Assembly: GCA_964575845.1 (NCBI GenBank) | Contig: CAZNSX010000003.1 | Location: forward strand, 372,001-436,000 | Reading direction: 5' to 3' | Length of the DNA stretch: 64,000 bases | Origin: CAZNSX01 sp964575845 | GTDB taxonomy: Bacteria; UBA8248; CAZNSX01 | Part shown: positions 51,570-61,195 of the stretch, piece by piece | Layout: each line of letters starts with the position of its first letter | Position numbering within the stretch: the stretch's first letter is position 1 | Notes under the pieces: model-generated | The model's input: only the letters and a program-made list of their open reading frames with translations | What the model was told of the DNA's origin: nothing | Database searches by the model: none | Translations under genes and position numbers: made by a program

Positions 51570-52487
51570 TCAATCGAATTTCACCCGGGGGTCGATGTAC
51601 GTGTAGAGTATATCCACCATGAAGTTCAGCGCTATGAAGATCAACGAGAGCATGAACACAGTGGCCTGCACCACCGGAAAATCGCGGTTGTAGATAGCCT
51701 TCACGGCGAGCCTCCCGACACCTGGCCATGCGAACACCGTCTCGGTTATAACAGCGCCGCCAAGGAGCGTTCCGAGCTCCAGTCCCACGATGGTTACGAT
51801 GGGCATGGCCGCGTTCTTTAAAGTATGCCGCCCGATCACCACGAGCTCCCTCAGGCCTTTGGACCTGGCAGTCCTCACATAGTCCTGTTCCAATACCTCA
51901 AGCATCGATGTTCTGACCACCCTCGTAATCCTGGCCATGAGGAACATGGAGAGTGTAATCGAAGGGAGCACGAGATGCCGGAGTGTGCCCTTTCCAGCCG
52001 CCGGGAAGATAGGGAAAGTGACCGCAAATATAAGAATAAGCATGATCCCCAGCCAGAAGACGGGAATTGCCTGGCCCAGAAGCGCGAATATCATTCCGAC
52101 TCGGTCGGGTAAGGTGTTCGATTTGACCGAAGAAATGATCCCGACCGGAATCGAGACGACAAGAGCCAGGGCCAGGCTTACGAAGCTCAACTGTAGAGTT
52201 GCCGGAAGACGGTCCAGCACCAGTGAAAGGGCCTCCTGGTTTTGCCTGTAAGAGAATCCGAAGTCGCCTCGAATCGCTCCCTTTATGAACCGTCCGTACT
52301 GTATGTAGATCGGATCGTTCAGCCCCATCTCGCGGCGAATCATATCAACGGTTTCCTGCGTGGCGTCAATGGGCACCAGCAGCGTTACGGGATCTCCCGT
52401 GAGGTGGAGTATGAGGAACACCACGACGGTCACACCCCACAGTACCGCGATCGAATGCAAAAGCCTGCGAAAAATATAACTTCTCAT
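51570..52487 (-). CDS. Dipeptide-type ABC permease (DppB family)
   Basis: A 305-residue permease opening with YIFRRLLHSIAVLWGVTVVV and containing the IQYGRFIKGAIRGDFGFSYR periplasmic stretch, ATPase-contact loop RTARSKGLRELVVIGRHTLK and the ending YTYIDPRVKFD, all standard for DppB/GsiC. The ATG has GGGGA 3 bases upstream. It is the first recognisable gene of the 13-kb cluster. Confidence 0.93.
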   Translation of the reverse strand: MRSYIFRRLLHSIAVLWGVTVVVFLILHLTGDPVTLLVPIDATQETVDMIRREMGLNDPIYIQYGRFIKGAIRGDFGFSYRQNQEALSLVLDRLPATLQLSFVSLALALVVSIPVGIISSVKSNTLPDRVGMIFALLGQAIPVFWLGIMLILIFAVTFPIFPAAGKGTLRHLVLPSITLSMFLMARITRVVRTSMLEVLEQDYVRTARSKGLRELVVIGRHTLKNAAMPIVTIVGLELGTLLGGAVITETVFAWPGVGRLAVKAIYNRDFPVVQATVFMLSLIFIALNFMVDILYTYIDPRVKFD

Positions 52488-52789
52488 TTCCCCGTTCTTA
52501 CTGATGGGGCCCTGAAACCGAAATCGAACGAAAATAGCTCTTCAGGGTGAACCCCCTGCGCCACCGAAGCCCTAGAAACTCCGCGGGCGCCCCGCCTTTT
52601 TCGATGAGGGCTCCCTCGGCTTGCTCGCACCACCTCTCCCTCATGGTCCTCTACGGTGGTCTCCGTGACGATTAAGGTCATGGGATGCCCCGCATCCCCT
52701 CCTCTCCACATATCTCAACCCTCTCGGCCTTCTCTCCGAGCACGCCCACCCCCACAAGAGATTTATGGTGGACGAACTTTTTGCCCCCG
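52488..52789. other. Leader/promoter region of the catabolic cluster
   Basis: No supported gene. The cluster promoter should be here, but I cannot point to a convincing -35/-10 pair. Confidence 0.4.
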
Positions 52790-53041
52790 TTAATAAGGCG
52801 CTAGCTGTTGAGCGCAAAGCCCTCCCCTGGCTTTGCGCTCTGGGGGCTCTTCATGGCGGGAGTTCCGGGTGAAGGTAAGAAGGGCAACCGCCTCGGGGAA
52901 TCTCTGGGCAATGGCGCAATGCCGCTCGTTGTATATGAGCTGAGGCTCGCCCGGAGTGCAGGGGAATTCTCTTATCTCTCCACACTCGGCGGGATGGTCA
53001 AAGGGAAGATATTCCCTTTTCAGAACACACTCACCAACCAT
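52790..53041 (-). CDS. Possible small Cys-containing protein
   Basis: The 83-residue frame begins at ATG 53041 behind AAGGAGAGG, a strong ribosome binding site. The product has Cys at about 5, 20, 28 and 43 and a His pair (FDHPAEC, NERHC), so it could bind metal. Its 3' end runs through the perfect stem-loop at 52810-52840, which is unusual for a coding end. No family recognised; it might also be the tail of a decayed gene. Confidence 0.35.
   Translation of the reverse strand: MVGECVLKREYLPFDHPAECGEIREFPCTPGEPQLIYNERHCAIAQRFPEAVALLTFTRNSRHEEPPERKARGGLCAQQLAPY
52810..52840. repeat. Perfect 12-bp inverted repeat
   Basis: GAGCGCAAAGCC (52810-52821) and its complement (52829-52840) enclose a 7-base loop. 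No T run follows on either strand. It could be an mRNA 3' structure of the small gene here or an attenuator in a leader. Confidence 0.55.
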
Positions 53042-53114
53042 GTTTCCTCTCCTTTGCCCCAGCACTAGGCCATGAACTTCCTATTCACTTATCAATTTCA
53101 AGAGAGCTTCGTCA

Positions 53115-53128
53115 AGCGAAATTTCGCT
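53115..53128. promoter_or_regulatory. 14-bp perfect palindrome
   Basis: AGCGAAATTTCGCT is fully self-complementary and has the form of an operator half-site pair. It lies between the small Cys-containing frame and the permease pseudogene. Confidence 0.3.
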
Positions 53129-53195
53129 CTAACTAGCGCAGGACTCAACAGCCCCACGGCGGCCTTGTTTGTGCCCGATCCACCATGCCCAGCGC

Positions 53196-53490
53196 CTATG
53201 GTGCATGAGCGCGGTCCTCCTCGACCGCGGCTCCTGGGTCTCGCTGCCGGGCCTCCTTCCTCAGGACGCTGCGGCGGATGACCGTCCCTCCACTCCGTTC
53301 GGGAATGGTCGCCGCCCACCTGACGCTCTTCGTCGTGTTCATCCGGGAGCTGTCCTTCTCGATCCTTCTGGCGACCGAGAAAAGCACGCCTATGGACGTG
53401 GCGCTGAACATCATCAGCGAGAACGAAACCCTGGGTGTGGTGGCCGCCTTCGATCTGATAGAGGGCATCCCGTTTCGTGGCGGGACCTAA
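53196..53490 (+). pseudogene. Degenerate ABC permease (FbpB/PotB-like) fragment
   Basis: In two frames the DNA spells a permease C-terminal half: LWCMSAVLLDRGS in one, then ASFLRTLRRMTVPPLRSG (ATPase-contact loop), MVAAHLTLFVVFIREL and SFSILLATEK in the next. The frame change and lack of start or upstream half mark it as a relic. It has no link to the DppBC pair, which belong to another permease class. Confidence 0.65.
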
Positions 53491-53833
53491 ATCTTCCGCC
53501 GGCTGGCAAGGGCGAAGGAGCTGGCCGTGTGAGCGCGCCCGGGCATGGAGCGAGCGACGGAATTTGCCCCACTGAGGAGCGGCGAGCGCTTCAGCCCCTC
53601 AGCCGGGATTTCCCCGAAAGAGAGGCCCGGCCCGTGGCACTCGAATATGGCCGCAGGCCGGACGCCCGATAGTGCTTCCCCTGAGAACTCATCGAGAAGG
53701 GCTCCCGGCTGGTACTCCGGGCGTTGGGAATGCCGGCGCGCCGGAGGGGATGTGGCGCAGACCTCTTAACCCGCGTGATCGCCCTTCCGGTGGAAGCGGT
53801 GCCCTCCATTCCGCCAGCGAAATTCTATCTCAC
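53491..53833. other. Gap of degenerate sequence
   Basis: Nothing recognisable. It follows the permease relic and separates it from the converging TPP enzyme gene; probably more of the same decayed locus. Confidence 0.4.
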
Positions 53834-55507
53834 TCACACCTTAGGTGCCAACCTAGGAGCCAGAGCCTCGATGTCGCTCATCACTTCAACCACGGCTGGC
53901 TTCCCGAAGGAAAGAGCCCTGTCGAGGGCTGGGCGGAGCTCACTCGGCTTCTCCACGCGAATCCCCAGTGCTCCCATGTCCTCGGCCACCTTGGCGAGGT
54001 TGACCTTCGTGAACTGCCACATCTCACCCCACTTATCCGAGGGTTTGTTATCATAGGCAGGCATAAAAATGTTGATCTCCTGATTCAAAGAGTTGTTGTT
54101 ATTGATGACCGTCACCGTATTGATACCGCATCGCACGGCTGTTTCGAGCTCTTGCATGTGGTACCAGAAGCCGCCGTCACCGGTGAAGCAGAGGACCGGC
54201 CGCTCCGGCAACGCGCATTTGGCCCCCAGAGAGCCTGGGAATGCCCATCCGAGCGACCCCGCGCAACAGATGAAGTCCCAGTTTCTCCCCTTCATCCAGA
54301 GATGTTGCGCTGTCCACACCCCGGAGTGCCCCGTATCGCAAACGAGAAGGACATCCTGCGGCAGCCACTCACCGAGTTCCTTGAGGATGCGCTCAGGGCG
54401 CATGGGAACGGCGTCAGAGTTACGCAGGGGCTCCACCTCCCTGCGCCAGTCGGCTACGAGCTTCTTTACGTCCGATAACCAGGGGCCATTCCGGTCTATA
54501 GGTTCCAGGGAGTCCAAAAGCGCCCGCAGCGTAACTTTTGCGTCGCCGAGAACTGAAACAGAATTGGGGTAGTTCCGGCCCAGGTCACGCGGGTCGATGC
54601 CGACCTGGATGACCTCGGTCCCGGGCCGGGGGATCTGCCAGAAGTGGGTGACCTGTCCTCCCGTTTCGCTTCCTACAAAAAGGACGAGGTCAGCCTGCAT
54701 AAGCGCTTTGTTCGTGCAGGCTCGCGAGTAAGTGCCCGGGACGCCTATGAAGAGTGGATGGTCTTCCGGCACGAGAGCCAGGGCGCCCAGCGAGGTTGCA
54801 ACCGGAATCGAGAGCTTTTCCGCCAGTTCGAGCAGCTCTCCCCCAGCTCCGGAAGCCCTCGCTCCACCTCCCGCAACGATAACCGGTCGGGCGGCCTTCA
54901 AAAGTCGCTCCCCCGCCCGTCTGACCTGCTCCATATCCGGATGGGGCCTGTAGGCGGGAACCCGAGTGTGCTGTTCCTCGACGATAAGTTCAAGTTCGGC
55001 AACATTATTCTCGACTTCGCCGTGGTTCCCCAAGAATTGGAGGTTTACCGGCCCGGGCGTTCCCGAGGTGGCCTCGCGGAAGGCCTGTCTCATAAGGTCC
55101 GGAAACCGTCCGACCTCATCAACCTGAAAATTGGCCTTGGTGAGCGGTACGAAGATGGGGTAGTCATCGACCTCCTGGTAAGGAAACTTGTGTTTGGAGT
55201 ACCCAAAACGTCCTCCCGTAAGGGCAATGACAGGGCTATGTGCCATGCACGCATCGCGAAGCCCCGATGCCAGGTTGGCCGCTCCCACCGTCTGCGCGGC
55301 GCACACGCCCGGCCTCCTTGAGGCCCGGGCGTAGCCGTCGGCCATGTAGCCAGCGGCCTTCTCCCCATGCGTCAGCACGCGCTTTATGGGCATGTCGTCC
55401 ATCTGCACCAGCATATGGTCCAGTATGGATGGAACAAAAAATATGGCCTTCACTCCATAGGCCACCAAAAATTCGGCCATGTACCGCCCGCCCGTCATTT
55501 TCGGCAT
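53834..55507 (-). CDS. Thiamine-diphosphate-dependent enzyme, second copy of the class
   Basis: A 557-residue POX/AHAS-fold enzyme. The activating Glu is E49 in THGEKAAGYMADGYA, followed by AQTVGAANLASGLRDA; the middle domain has GVPGTYSRACTNKAL; and the ThDP-magnesium motif is GDGGFWYHMQELETA followed by INNNN. It is only distantly similar to the 33.4-kb enzyme. ATG 55507 has GGAGG 9 bases upstream; the frame is open to 55654 but that part has no family character. Acetolactate-synthase annotation would be premature, as no regulatory subunit or other branched-chain gene is nearby. Confidence 0.88.
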   Translation of the reverse strand: MPKMTGGRYMAEFLVAYGVKAIFFVPSILDHMLVQMDDMPIKRVLTHGEKAAGYMADGYARASRRPGVCAAQTVGAANLASGLRDACMAHSPVIALTGGRFGYSKHKFPYQEVDDYPIFVPLTKANFQVDEVGRFPDLMRQAFREATSGTPGPVNLQFLGNHGEVENNVAELELIVEEQHTRVPAYRPHPDMEQVRRAGERLLKAARPVIVAGGGARASGAGGELLELAEKLSIPVATSLGALALVPEDHPLFIGVPGTYSRACTNKALMQADLVLFVGSETGGQVTHFWQIPRPGTEVIQVGIDPRDLGRNYPNSVSVLGDAKVTLRALLDSLEPIDRNGPWLSDVKKLVADWRREVEPLRNSDAVPMRPERILKELGEWLPQDVLLVCDTGHSGVWTAQHLWMKGRNWDFICCAGSLGWAFPGSLGAKCALPERPVLCFTGDGGFWYHMQELETAVRCGINTVTVINNNNSLNQEINIFMPAYDNKPSDKWGEMWQFTKVNLAKVAEDMGALGIRVEKPSELRPALDRALSFGKPAVVEVMSDIEALAPRLAPKV

Positions 55508-55640
55508 AGCTTGAACCTCCAGAGAGATTGGACCGGTTTTCGGCAAGGGACGGATTTCGCAAAAGCTACCATAGAGGTTTCTAGCTGTGTAGAATCCTTT
55601 GAACACACCGGCGGTGGCGCTTCTCCCGAGCGAACGACCC

Positions 55641-56885
55641 CTATGCGGGGACAATCCGAAGCTTTCGCTCCTGCGGGAGCAGCGGCTCGTAGCCGTTTCG
55701 CGTCACTATGAACGTTTTTTCGACCTGCGCGCCGCCAAATGCGAAGATCTGGCAGGGGTTCTCCACACAGATGGTGCTCCCCTCTTCAAGCGGGACATCG
55801 CTTGTCGGGGGGAGGAACGCGCTGTCGACCGGGAATGGGTCGGAGAGGAGGTAGGGCACCTCGCGCGCCTCGAGGCCGATGGCATGTCCCGCGTGACTGC
55901 TATTGTGTTCCGGCACGCCCCCCGCACGCGTCCCCTCCAGCGCGGCGCGGAAGATCTTAGAAGGAAGTGCGCCGGCCCGGACCTTCCCAAGCGCCGCCTT
56001 GAAGCCCGCCTCGCTCGCCCGCCAGAGGTTGAGTTGCGCCTTCGTGGGCTCGCCGATTACGCCACCCCCGCCCGTGTCCGCCTGGAAGTTGTTGAGCGTG
56101 AGCCCGGCGTCGAACTTCCACATCTCGCCTTTCCGGACCTTCTTCTCCGTCGGGGGGGAGAACGCCGCCGAACGGCGGCCCGAGCCGAAGTGGAACCACT
56201 GCCACATGCCCCCGCCACCGGCCACCTCGCGCCGGTAAACCGATGCCACCTCCAGTTCGGTCGCACCCTCCGCCACCGCGTTTGAGGCGGCCGTGCAGGC
56301 CCGCTCGTTAAGCGCAGCGGCCTCGCGAAGGGCCTCCAGCTCGGCCGGCGTCTTCACCATCCGGATCAGGCGGAAGAGATCGCTTGCCTCGACGAAGGTC
56401 GCCTCTGGGAGCGTCTCCTCGAGCCGCCTCCGCACGTTCGGCATAACGCGCTCTTGGTCGAGGGCGAGGAGCGCTCTTACTAACCCACGCTCGCGGAGCG
56501 CCTGTGCCAGCGCCGCGGCCGGGCTCTTCTCCCGCCGGGTATCGTCGTTCATCATACCCAGGAAGGTTTCCTCCTCTGGGTTCTGCGCCACCGACCCCGG
56601 GGGCTGTACGAAGGCGATCTTGCTGCCGAAGGTGTAAAGGTCTTTGATCCAGGACTGCTGGGCGGCCACATATGTGACCTCCTGGGCTGGAACGATCAAG
56701 GCGGGAGGAATCCCTTCGTTCGAGGAGAAAACCGCGAACATGTGGACGGAATAGACATAGACCTTACCGGACCAACCAACCGTCCCGGCGAGATAGGTAA
56801 CGTTCTCTGGCGTGCTGGCGATGAGGGCGTCGATTCGATGCTCTTTCATCATGTCCCGCGCACGATCCACGTTAAGAAACATCAT
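55641..56885 (-). CDS. M24-family metallopeptidase (prolidase-like), second copy
   Basis: A 414-residue protein with the two-domain Creatinase_N/M24 layout; RIDALIASTPENVTYL mirrors the paralogue at 11.2 kb. Metal ligands D259, D270 (QADTGG), H334 (GHAIG), E375 (CVENP) and E389 are all present. Two consecutive ATG codons at 56885/56882 follow a GGGGGG tract. The gene is in line with putA downstream on the same strand orientation, so release of proline from X-Pro dipeptides feeding PutA is a reasonable inference. Confidence 0.88.
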   Translation of the reverse strand: MMFLNVDRARDMMKEHRIDALIASTPENVTYLAGTVGWSGKVYVYSVHMFAVFSSNEGIPPALIVPAQEVTYVAAQQSWIKDLYTFGSKIAFVQPPGSVAQNPEEETFLGMMNDDTRREKSPAAALAQALRERGLVRALLALDQERVMPNVRRRLEETLPEATFVEASDLFRLIRMVKTPAELEALREAAALNERACTAASNAVAEGATELEVASVYRREVAGGGGMWQWFHFGSGRRSAAFSPPTEKKVRKGEMWKFDAGLTLNNFQADTGGGGVIGEPTKAQLNLWRASEAGFKAALGKVRAGALPSKIFRAALEGTRAGGVPEHNSSHAGHAIGLEAREVPYLLSDPFPVDSAFLPPTSDVPLEEGSTICVENPCQIFAFGGAQVEKTFIVTRNGYEPLLPQERKLRIVPA

Positions 56886-57070
56886 TCCCCCCTTCGACGA
56901 AGAGCCACGGCTCTCTTACTCTAAAGCAGACGCAAACTTTTCCGTGTAAGAATATTTTATCAACCATTTTACTTATCCCGGATTTTGGCCGGGAAGCAAG
57001 GTTTTTTTATGGCTTTCGAGTGAATCTTCCCCGAATATTTTTGGCCAGAAGCAATCTCAAAGCCGCGCTC

Positions 57071-57403
57071 CTATTGGGGACATTTCAGCAGTTTGCTAGT
57101 TCTGTTCCATCGGATTGAGGGCACACCGAGCTGCACGGTCGGGCCCATCTGGCTGAGGTTGAAGGGCCTTGGGAAAGCATCTGGTTTCTCTGCGAGAGGC
57201 TCCAGTTGAGGACCTAAGGGATAATCGCAGCAAATCTCATTATCCTCGGAATGAAGCAAGAGCGAGCCTGCCGCGACCCGCTCCCAGTCAGGGGAGGATT
57301 CTAAAGCTCTTGATAAATCAAAGAAATCTTTGAAAAAGAAGCGGAAATCAAAGGTCAAGTGGGCCATTCTTTCGCATTCAGAAAAATCCTCCTCCGCCTC
57401 CAT
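57071..57403 (-). CDS. Hypothetical protein
   Basis: A 110-residue frame opening with MEAEEDFSECERMAHLTFDF and continuing in Phe-rich then Pro/Leu-rich sequence. Codon choice is mixed and the ribosome binding site (CAGGGA) is weak. It follows putA by 61 bases on the same strand. No family recognised; could be spurious. Confidence 0.35.
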   Translation of the reverse strand: MEAEEDFSECERMAHLTFDFRFFFKDFFDLSRALESSPDWERVAAGSLLLHSEDNEICCDYPLGPQLEPLAEKPDAFPRPFNLSQMGPTVQLGVPSIRWNRTSKLLKCPQ

Positions 57404-57464
57404 TCCCTGTTTCAAGACCCATGTGAATCGCGAAGGCGTCGATTTTTATTTACCTTATCTCTTC

Positions 57465-60400
57465 TCACAAAACCGCCGCCCTCTCCTCATCTGTTCTAGG
57501 ACCCAGGTTGCCATAGCGATGGTAGTCGTAGCTGATGCTCTGTTCTCTGAGATACCACAGCAGTTCGACCCGACCCTCTGCGAGGACCGGGACGCGAGCT
57601 ACGTAGGACCCGGTTTCCCGCACCGCGTCAAGAATGACGGGAGGCACACGGTCCGGGGCGGCATAGCGGACGCGCTCAGCCTGGCCGTCTCGAATCACCT
57701 GCGCCAGTGTTTCGTCGGACTCCTCGACAAACTCGATGCCCTCGGCCCAGGCTCTCGTCAGTTCCTCGAGCGCCTCGAGCGCTGTCGCTCTGTAACCCGG
57801 CGGAACGCTCACGGTAATACGACACCCTACGGTCTTGGCCGCGCAAACCCGAGCCAGCAGGTCAAAGGCCGTGTCATCCGAGTGAACGCGAATGCGGAGC
57901 TCTTTCACTGGGAGATAGCGCCTGACGTTGTCCTCCCCCACCAGACGGAAGTGGTCGTGGGATTTCCCGAATTCTTGCGTGAAGTTCAGGTCGTAGCTCC
58001 CGATGGCGAGAATCACACGGGAGATTTCGTCCCGCGGGAGCCCACCCGGAGAATCGAGGAGGTCGGCCAACCGCTTTTTCAGGCCCCTGAGTTCCGGGTC
58101 CGCGATGGTTGGGCTGGTCTGGGGATGGCCGATCTCTTCGAAATCCATCAATTGGGCGAGATAGTTGGGACCGCCGACCTTGATTCCCGGTCCGAAGGCT
58201 GATTTGCCCATTCCCCCAAAAGGTTGTCTTAGAACAATGGCACCCGTTGTCACACGGTTGATGTAGAGGTTTCCCGCCCTGATGCCCTCTTGCCAGATCT
58301 CATGCTCGCGCTCGTCAAGGCTCTCCAGACCCGAGGTCAGCCCATAGCCTGTTTGATTGGCCAGGGAGATGGCCTCCTCAAGGTTTTTCGCTTTCATCAC
58401 TCCGAGCACGGGTCCGAAGAACTCCGTCATGTGGGTGTAGCTTCCGGGCCGTACACCCCATTTGACTCCGGGGGAGTAAAGGTTGGGATTGTCCCCGACC
58501 CTCTTGGGCATGACGGCCCACGACTCTCCCGGCTCGAGCTCCTTCAAAGCATTTTCGAGGTCTCCCGAGGGAGGTCGAATCAGAGGGCCCACTTTGGTGT
58601 GAAGTTCCCATGCGGGCCCGACCCGCAGGCTCCTTACCGCATCGCAGAGGGTCTTCTTGAATTTGAGGTCTTCGTAGACTTCTTCCTCGAGGATGAGCAA
58701 AGAGGTCGCCGAGCACTTTTGACCACTATGGCTGAAAGCGGAGTGAAGGACATGCTTGATCGCCTGCTCCCGGTCGGACAGCGCGGTGACGATGGTGGCG
58801 TTTTTCCCCCCGGTTTCCGCCAACAAATTGATGTCCGGCTTATTTCGCAGAATGCTGAAGGCCGTCGCCGTTCCTCCGGTGAGAATCACAACGTCCACTC
58901 CAGGATGTGAGACAAGCTCGGCACCCGCGGTTGAGCCGGAGCAAGGGAGGAGCTGGAGCGTGCGCCGCGAAATTCCACCGCGCCAAAAACATTGGCAGAG
59001 CTCATGGGCGACCAGCACGCCGTCTGACGCCGGCTTGAGGATAACGGTGTTGCCAGCGGCGAGAGCCGCCGCCATCCCACCGCAGGGAATGGAAACAGGG
59101 AAATTCCACGGGGGGACAACGGCGATCACGCCTTTGCCCCTCGCCCGCAGGCCTTCAATCCCATGGAACCGCTCGGCATTTCTTCTGTAGAACTCGAGAA
59201 AGTCGATGGCCTCGGAGACCTCGGCGTCGGACTCGGTCAAGATTTTTCCGCCGTCCGCCAGAGCGGCTCCCAAGAGGCCTCCCCGAGAGCGACGCAACTC
59301 CAGCGCGACCTTCTCCAAAACCTCCGAGCGGCTTTCGGGGGACCTCTGACGCCACCGGTCAGGGTCTCTTCGGGCGCACTCAACCGCCCGCTGAACGTCT
59401 TCGCTGGTTGCCTCGCGATATCTCCCTACGACCACGCCGGGGCGTGAGGGATCAAGGCAGGCCAGAACCTTACGGTGGTCGATAATCTCCTCTCCGGCCA
59501 CGACGAGGGGGACCTCCACAGCCTCCCTATCAGCTCGGGGGCACCACTTCTCAATGATGCCTTTCGCCCAGGCGATGTTTTCAGGAAGGGAAAAGTCTGT
59601 GTTCGGTTCATTGACGAATATTTCCGCGGAATCACCCGCAGGGGGCTCCTTTTCTGAAGGGCTTCCGCGATTCTGGGTGCGACGGGGCTCTGAGGGAAGT
59701 TCTTCGACGAGGTCGAAAGATTTCAGGAAGTTATCCTCCAGCTGTCTCCATTCCTGACTGTCGACGGCGAGTTTGAAGGAATGGCTGAGAAAATTTTCAG
59801 GCCCGGTATTTTCATCGAACCGCCTCATCAGATAACCTATAGCATAAATGAATTCCTCCTTCTTGACGGCTGGTGCGTACATGAGAATATTCGGGGTGAG
59901 TTCAAACAGGGCGCGCATCTGGTGGTTTGCCATGCCCTCTAGCATTTCGAATTGAACCTTATCCAGAACACCCTTTTCCTTCGCTAGAACAAGGCCGTAG
60001 GAAAGCTCGAAAAGGTTGTGGGAAGCGATACCCAGATGAACGGCCTCGATGTTCTCGGGCCGCATGCCCTCATGCAGCATGCGCTTGTAATTCGCGTCCA
60101 CCTCGAGCTTGGTCTTGAAGGGAGCCTGAGGCCAGCCCTGGATCGATGCCTCTACACGCTCCATCTCGATGTTGGCGCCCTTGACAAGGCGTATTGTGAC
60201 GGGCGCGCCACCCGACGCGACCCGCCTGCGCGCCCACTCATTGATGCGCTGCTGAATACCATAGGAATCCGGCAAGTACGCCTGCAGTGCAATGCCCGCC
60301 CTCACATTCTCGAGCCCTTTCCTGTCAAGGGCGCGCATGAAGGCCTCGGCGGTAACGTGCATGTCACCGTACTCTTCCATGTCGAGATAGACGAACTTCG

Positions 60401-61157
60401 GGACAACGCTGCCGTCCGGTCTCGTGAACTTCATCTTGGCGGCGGCTCGGTAGAGAAGTTCCAATCTGTCGCAGATAACGGCGACAGCATGCTCGCGGGC
60501 CAAAGGAGAGATCTGTGAGTAGATCGTCGAGACCTTAACCGAGATGACTTCTATTTCGGGCAACTGAAGGGCCGCAAGGTAAGATTCCAGGCGGGATTGA
60601 GCCTCATCCTCCCCGAGCAAGATCTCACCGATATAGTTGACATTCATCCGGATTCCAGCCCTTCTGCGAGCCTCAAGATGCTTGACGAGTAGTTCAGTTT
60701 CCGCCGGCAGGATGAAGTTAGCCACCTCCTTTCGCATCTTCTCTTTGACCAGATAGACTGCAATACCCGAAAGATAGCGGCCAAAGGCGCGGAACCCTTT
60801 GAGAAGGGCTCGCTCCGCGGGGCTGAAGAAGCGCGGCACTCCCTGGACGTGGAGGATGTGTGACAGTTGAGAAACCGTGCGACCTGGATTATTTGAGCGG
60901 AAGGCCTCATCGGTCATCTGAGTCAGAGTCGCCTTGTCCCCCAAGTATTGCATCATCCGCTCGAACCTCTCTTGCTGCTTTTTTTCCTCCGGTGTCCGCA
61001 GCGCGGTCGCGCGCTCCTGAAGAAACCTCGCCAGGCCGACTGCTTTTTGCACGGCGGATGAAACAGATGAATTCAGGGCGACTGCGCAAGAATGCAGGAC
61101 TTCTTCTAGCACGCCTTCCCGGGAGGCCTGCCGAGCATTTTCTGCCTGGTTCGACAC
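57465..61157 (-). CDS. putA: Bifunctional proline dehydrogenase / P5C dehydrogenase (PutA-like)
   Basis: A 1230-residue two-step enzyme oxidising proline to glutamate. The proline dehydrogenase barrel (about 90-480) has RLVKGANIEMERVEA and a C-terminal part rich in PutA motifs (LGIASHNLFELSYG). The aldehyde dehydrogenase (about 545-1010) has PWNFPVSIPCGG, the general base E781 (ETGGKN) and nucleophile C815 (SGQKCS). A further C-terminal domain (about 1040-1230) is typical of longer PutA types. There is no N-terminal ribbon-helix-helix, so it does not repress itself. Start is GTG 61157 with GGGGAG about 10 bases upstream, 32 bases after a predicted transcription start. Confidence 0.93.
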   Translation of the reverse strand: MSNQAENARQASREGVLEEVLHSCAVALNSSVSSAVQKAVGLARFLQERATALRTPEEKKQQERFERMMQYLGDKATLTQMTDEAFRSNNPGRTVSQLSHILHVQGVPRFFSPAERALLKGFRAFGRYLSGIAVYLVKEKMRKEVANFILPAETELLVKHLEARRRAGIRMNVNYIGEILLGEDEAQSRLESYLAALQLPEIEVISVKVSTIYSQISPLAREHAVAVICDRLELLYRAAAKMKFTRPDGSVVPKFVYLDMEEYGDMHVTAEAFMRALDRKGLENVRAGIALQAYLPDSYGIQQRINEWARRRVASGGAPVTIRLVKGANIEMERVEASIQGWPQAPFKTKLEVDANYKRMLHEGMRPENIEAVHLGIASHNLFELSYGLVLAKEKGVLDKVQFEMLEGMANHQMRALFELTPNILMYAPAVKKEEFIYAIGYLMRRFDENTGPENFLSHSFKLAVDSQEWRQLEDNFLKSFDLVEELPSEPRRTQNRGSPSEKEPPAGDSAEIFVNEPNTDFSLPENIAWAKGIIEKWCPRADREAVEVPLVVAGEEIIDHRKVLACLDPSRPGVVVGRYREATSEDVQRAVECARRDPDRWRQRSPESRSEVLEKVALELRRSRGGLLGAALADGGKILTESDAEVSEAIDFLEFYRRNAERFHGIEGLRARGKGVIAVVPPWNFPVSIPCGGMAAALAAGNTVILKPASDGVLVAHELCQCFWRGGISRRTLQLLPCSGSTAGAELVSHPGVDVVILTGGTATAFSILRNKPDINLLAETGGKNATIVTALSDREQAIKHVLHSAFSHSGQKCSATSLLILEEEVYEDLKFKKTLCDAVRSLRVGPAWELHTKVGPLIRPPSGDLENALKELEPGESWAVMPKRVGDNPNLYSPGVKWGVRPGSYTHMTEFFGPVLGVMKAKNLEEAISLANQTGYGLTSGLESLDEREHEIWQEGIRAGNLYINRVTTGAIVLRQPFGGMGKSAFGPGIKVGGPNYLAQLMDFEEIGHPQTSPTIADPELRGLKKRLADLLDSPGGLPRDEISRVILAIGSYDLNFTQEFGKSHDHFRLVGEDNVRRYLPVKELRIRVHSDDTAFDLLARVCAAKTVGCRITVSVPPGYRATALEALEELTRAWAEGIEFVEESDETLAQVIRDGQAERVRYAAPDRVPPVILDAVRETGSYVARVPVLAEGRVELLWYLREQSISYDYHRYGNLGPRTDEERAAVL

Positions 61158-61195
61158 TTGAGGTTTCTCCCCGCCTGTTATCGCTTCCCTTAAAA

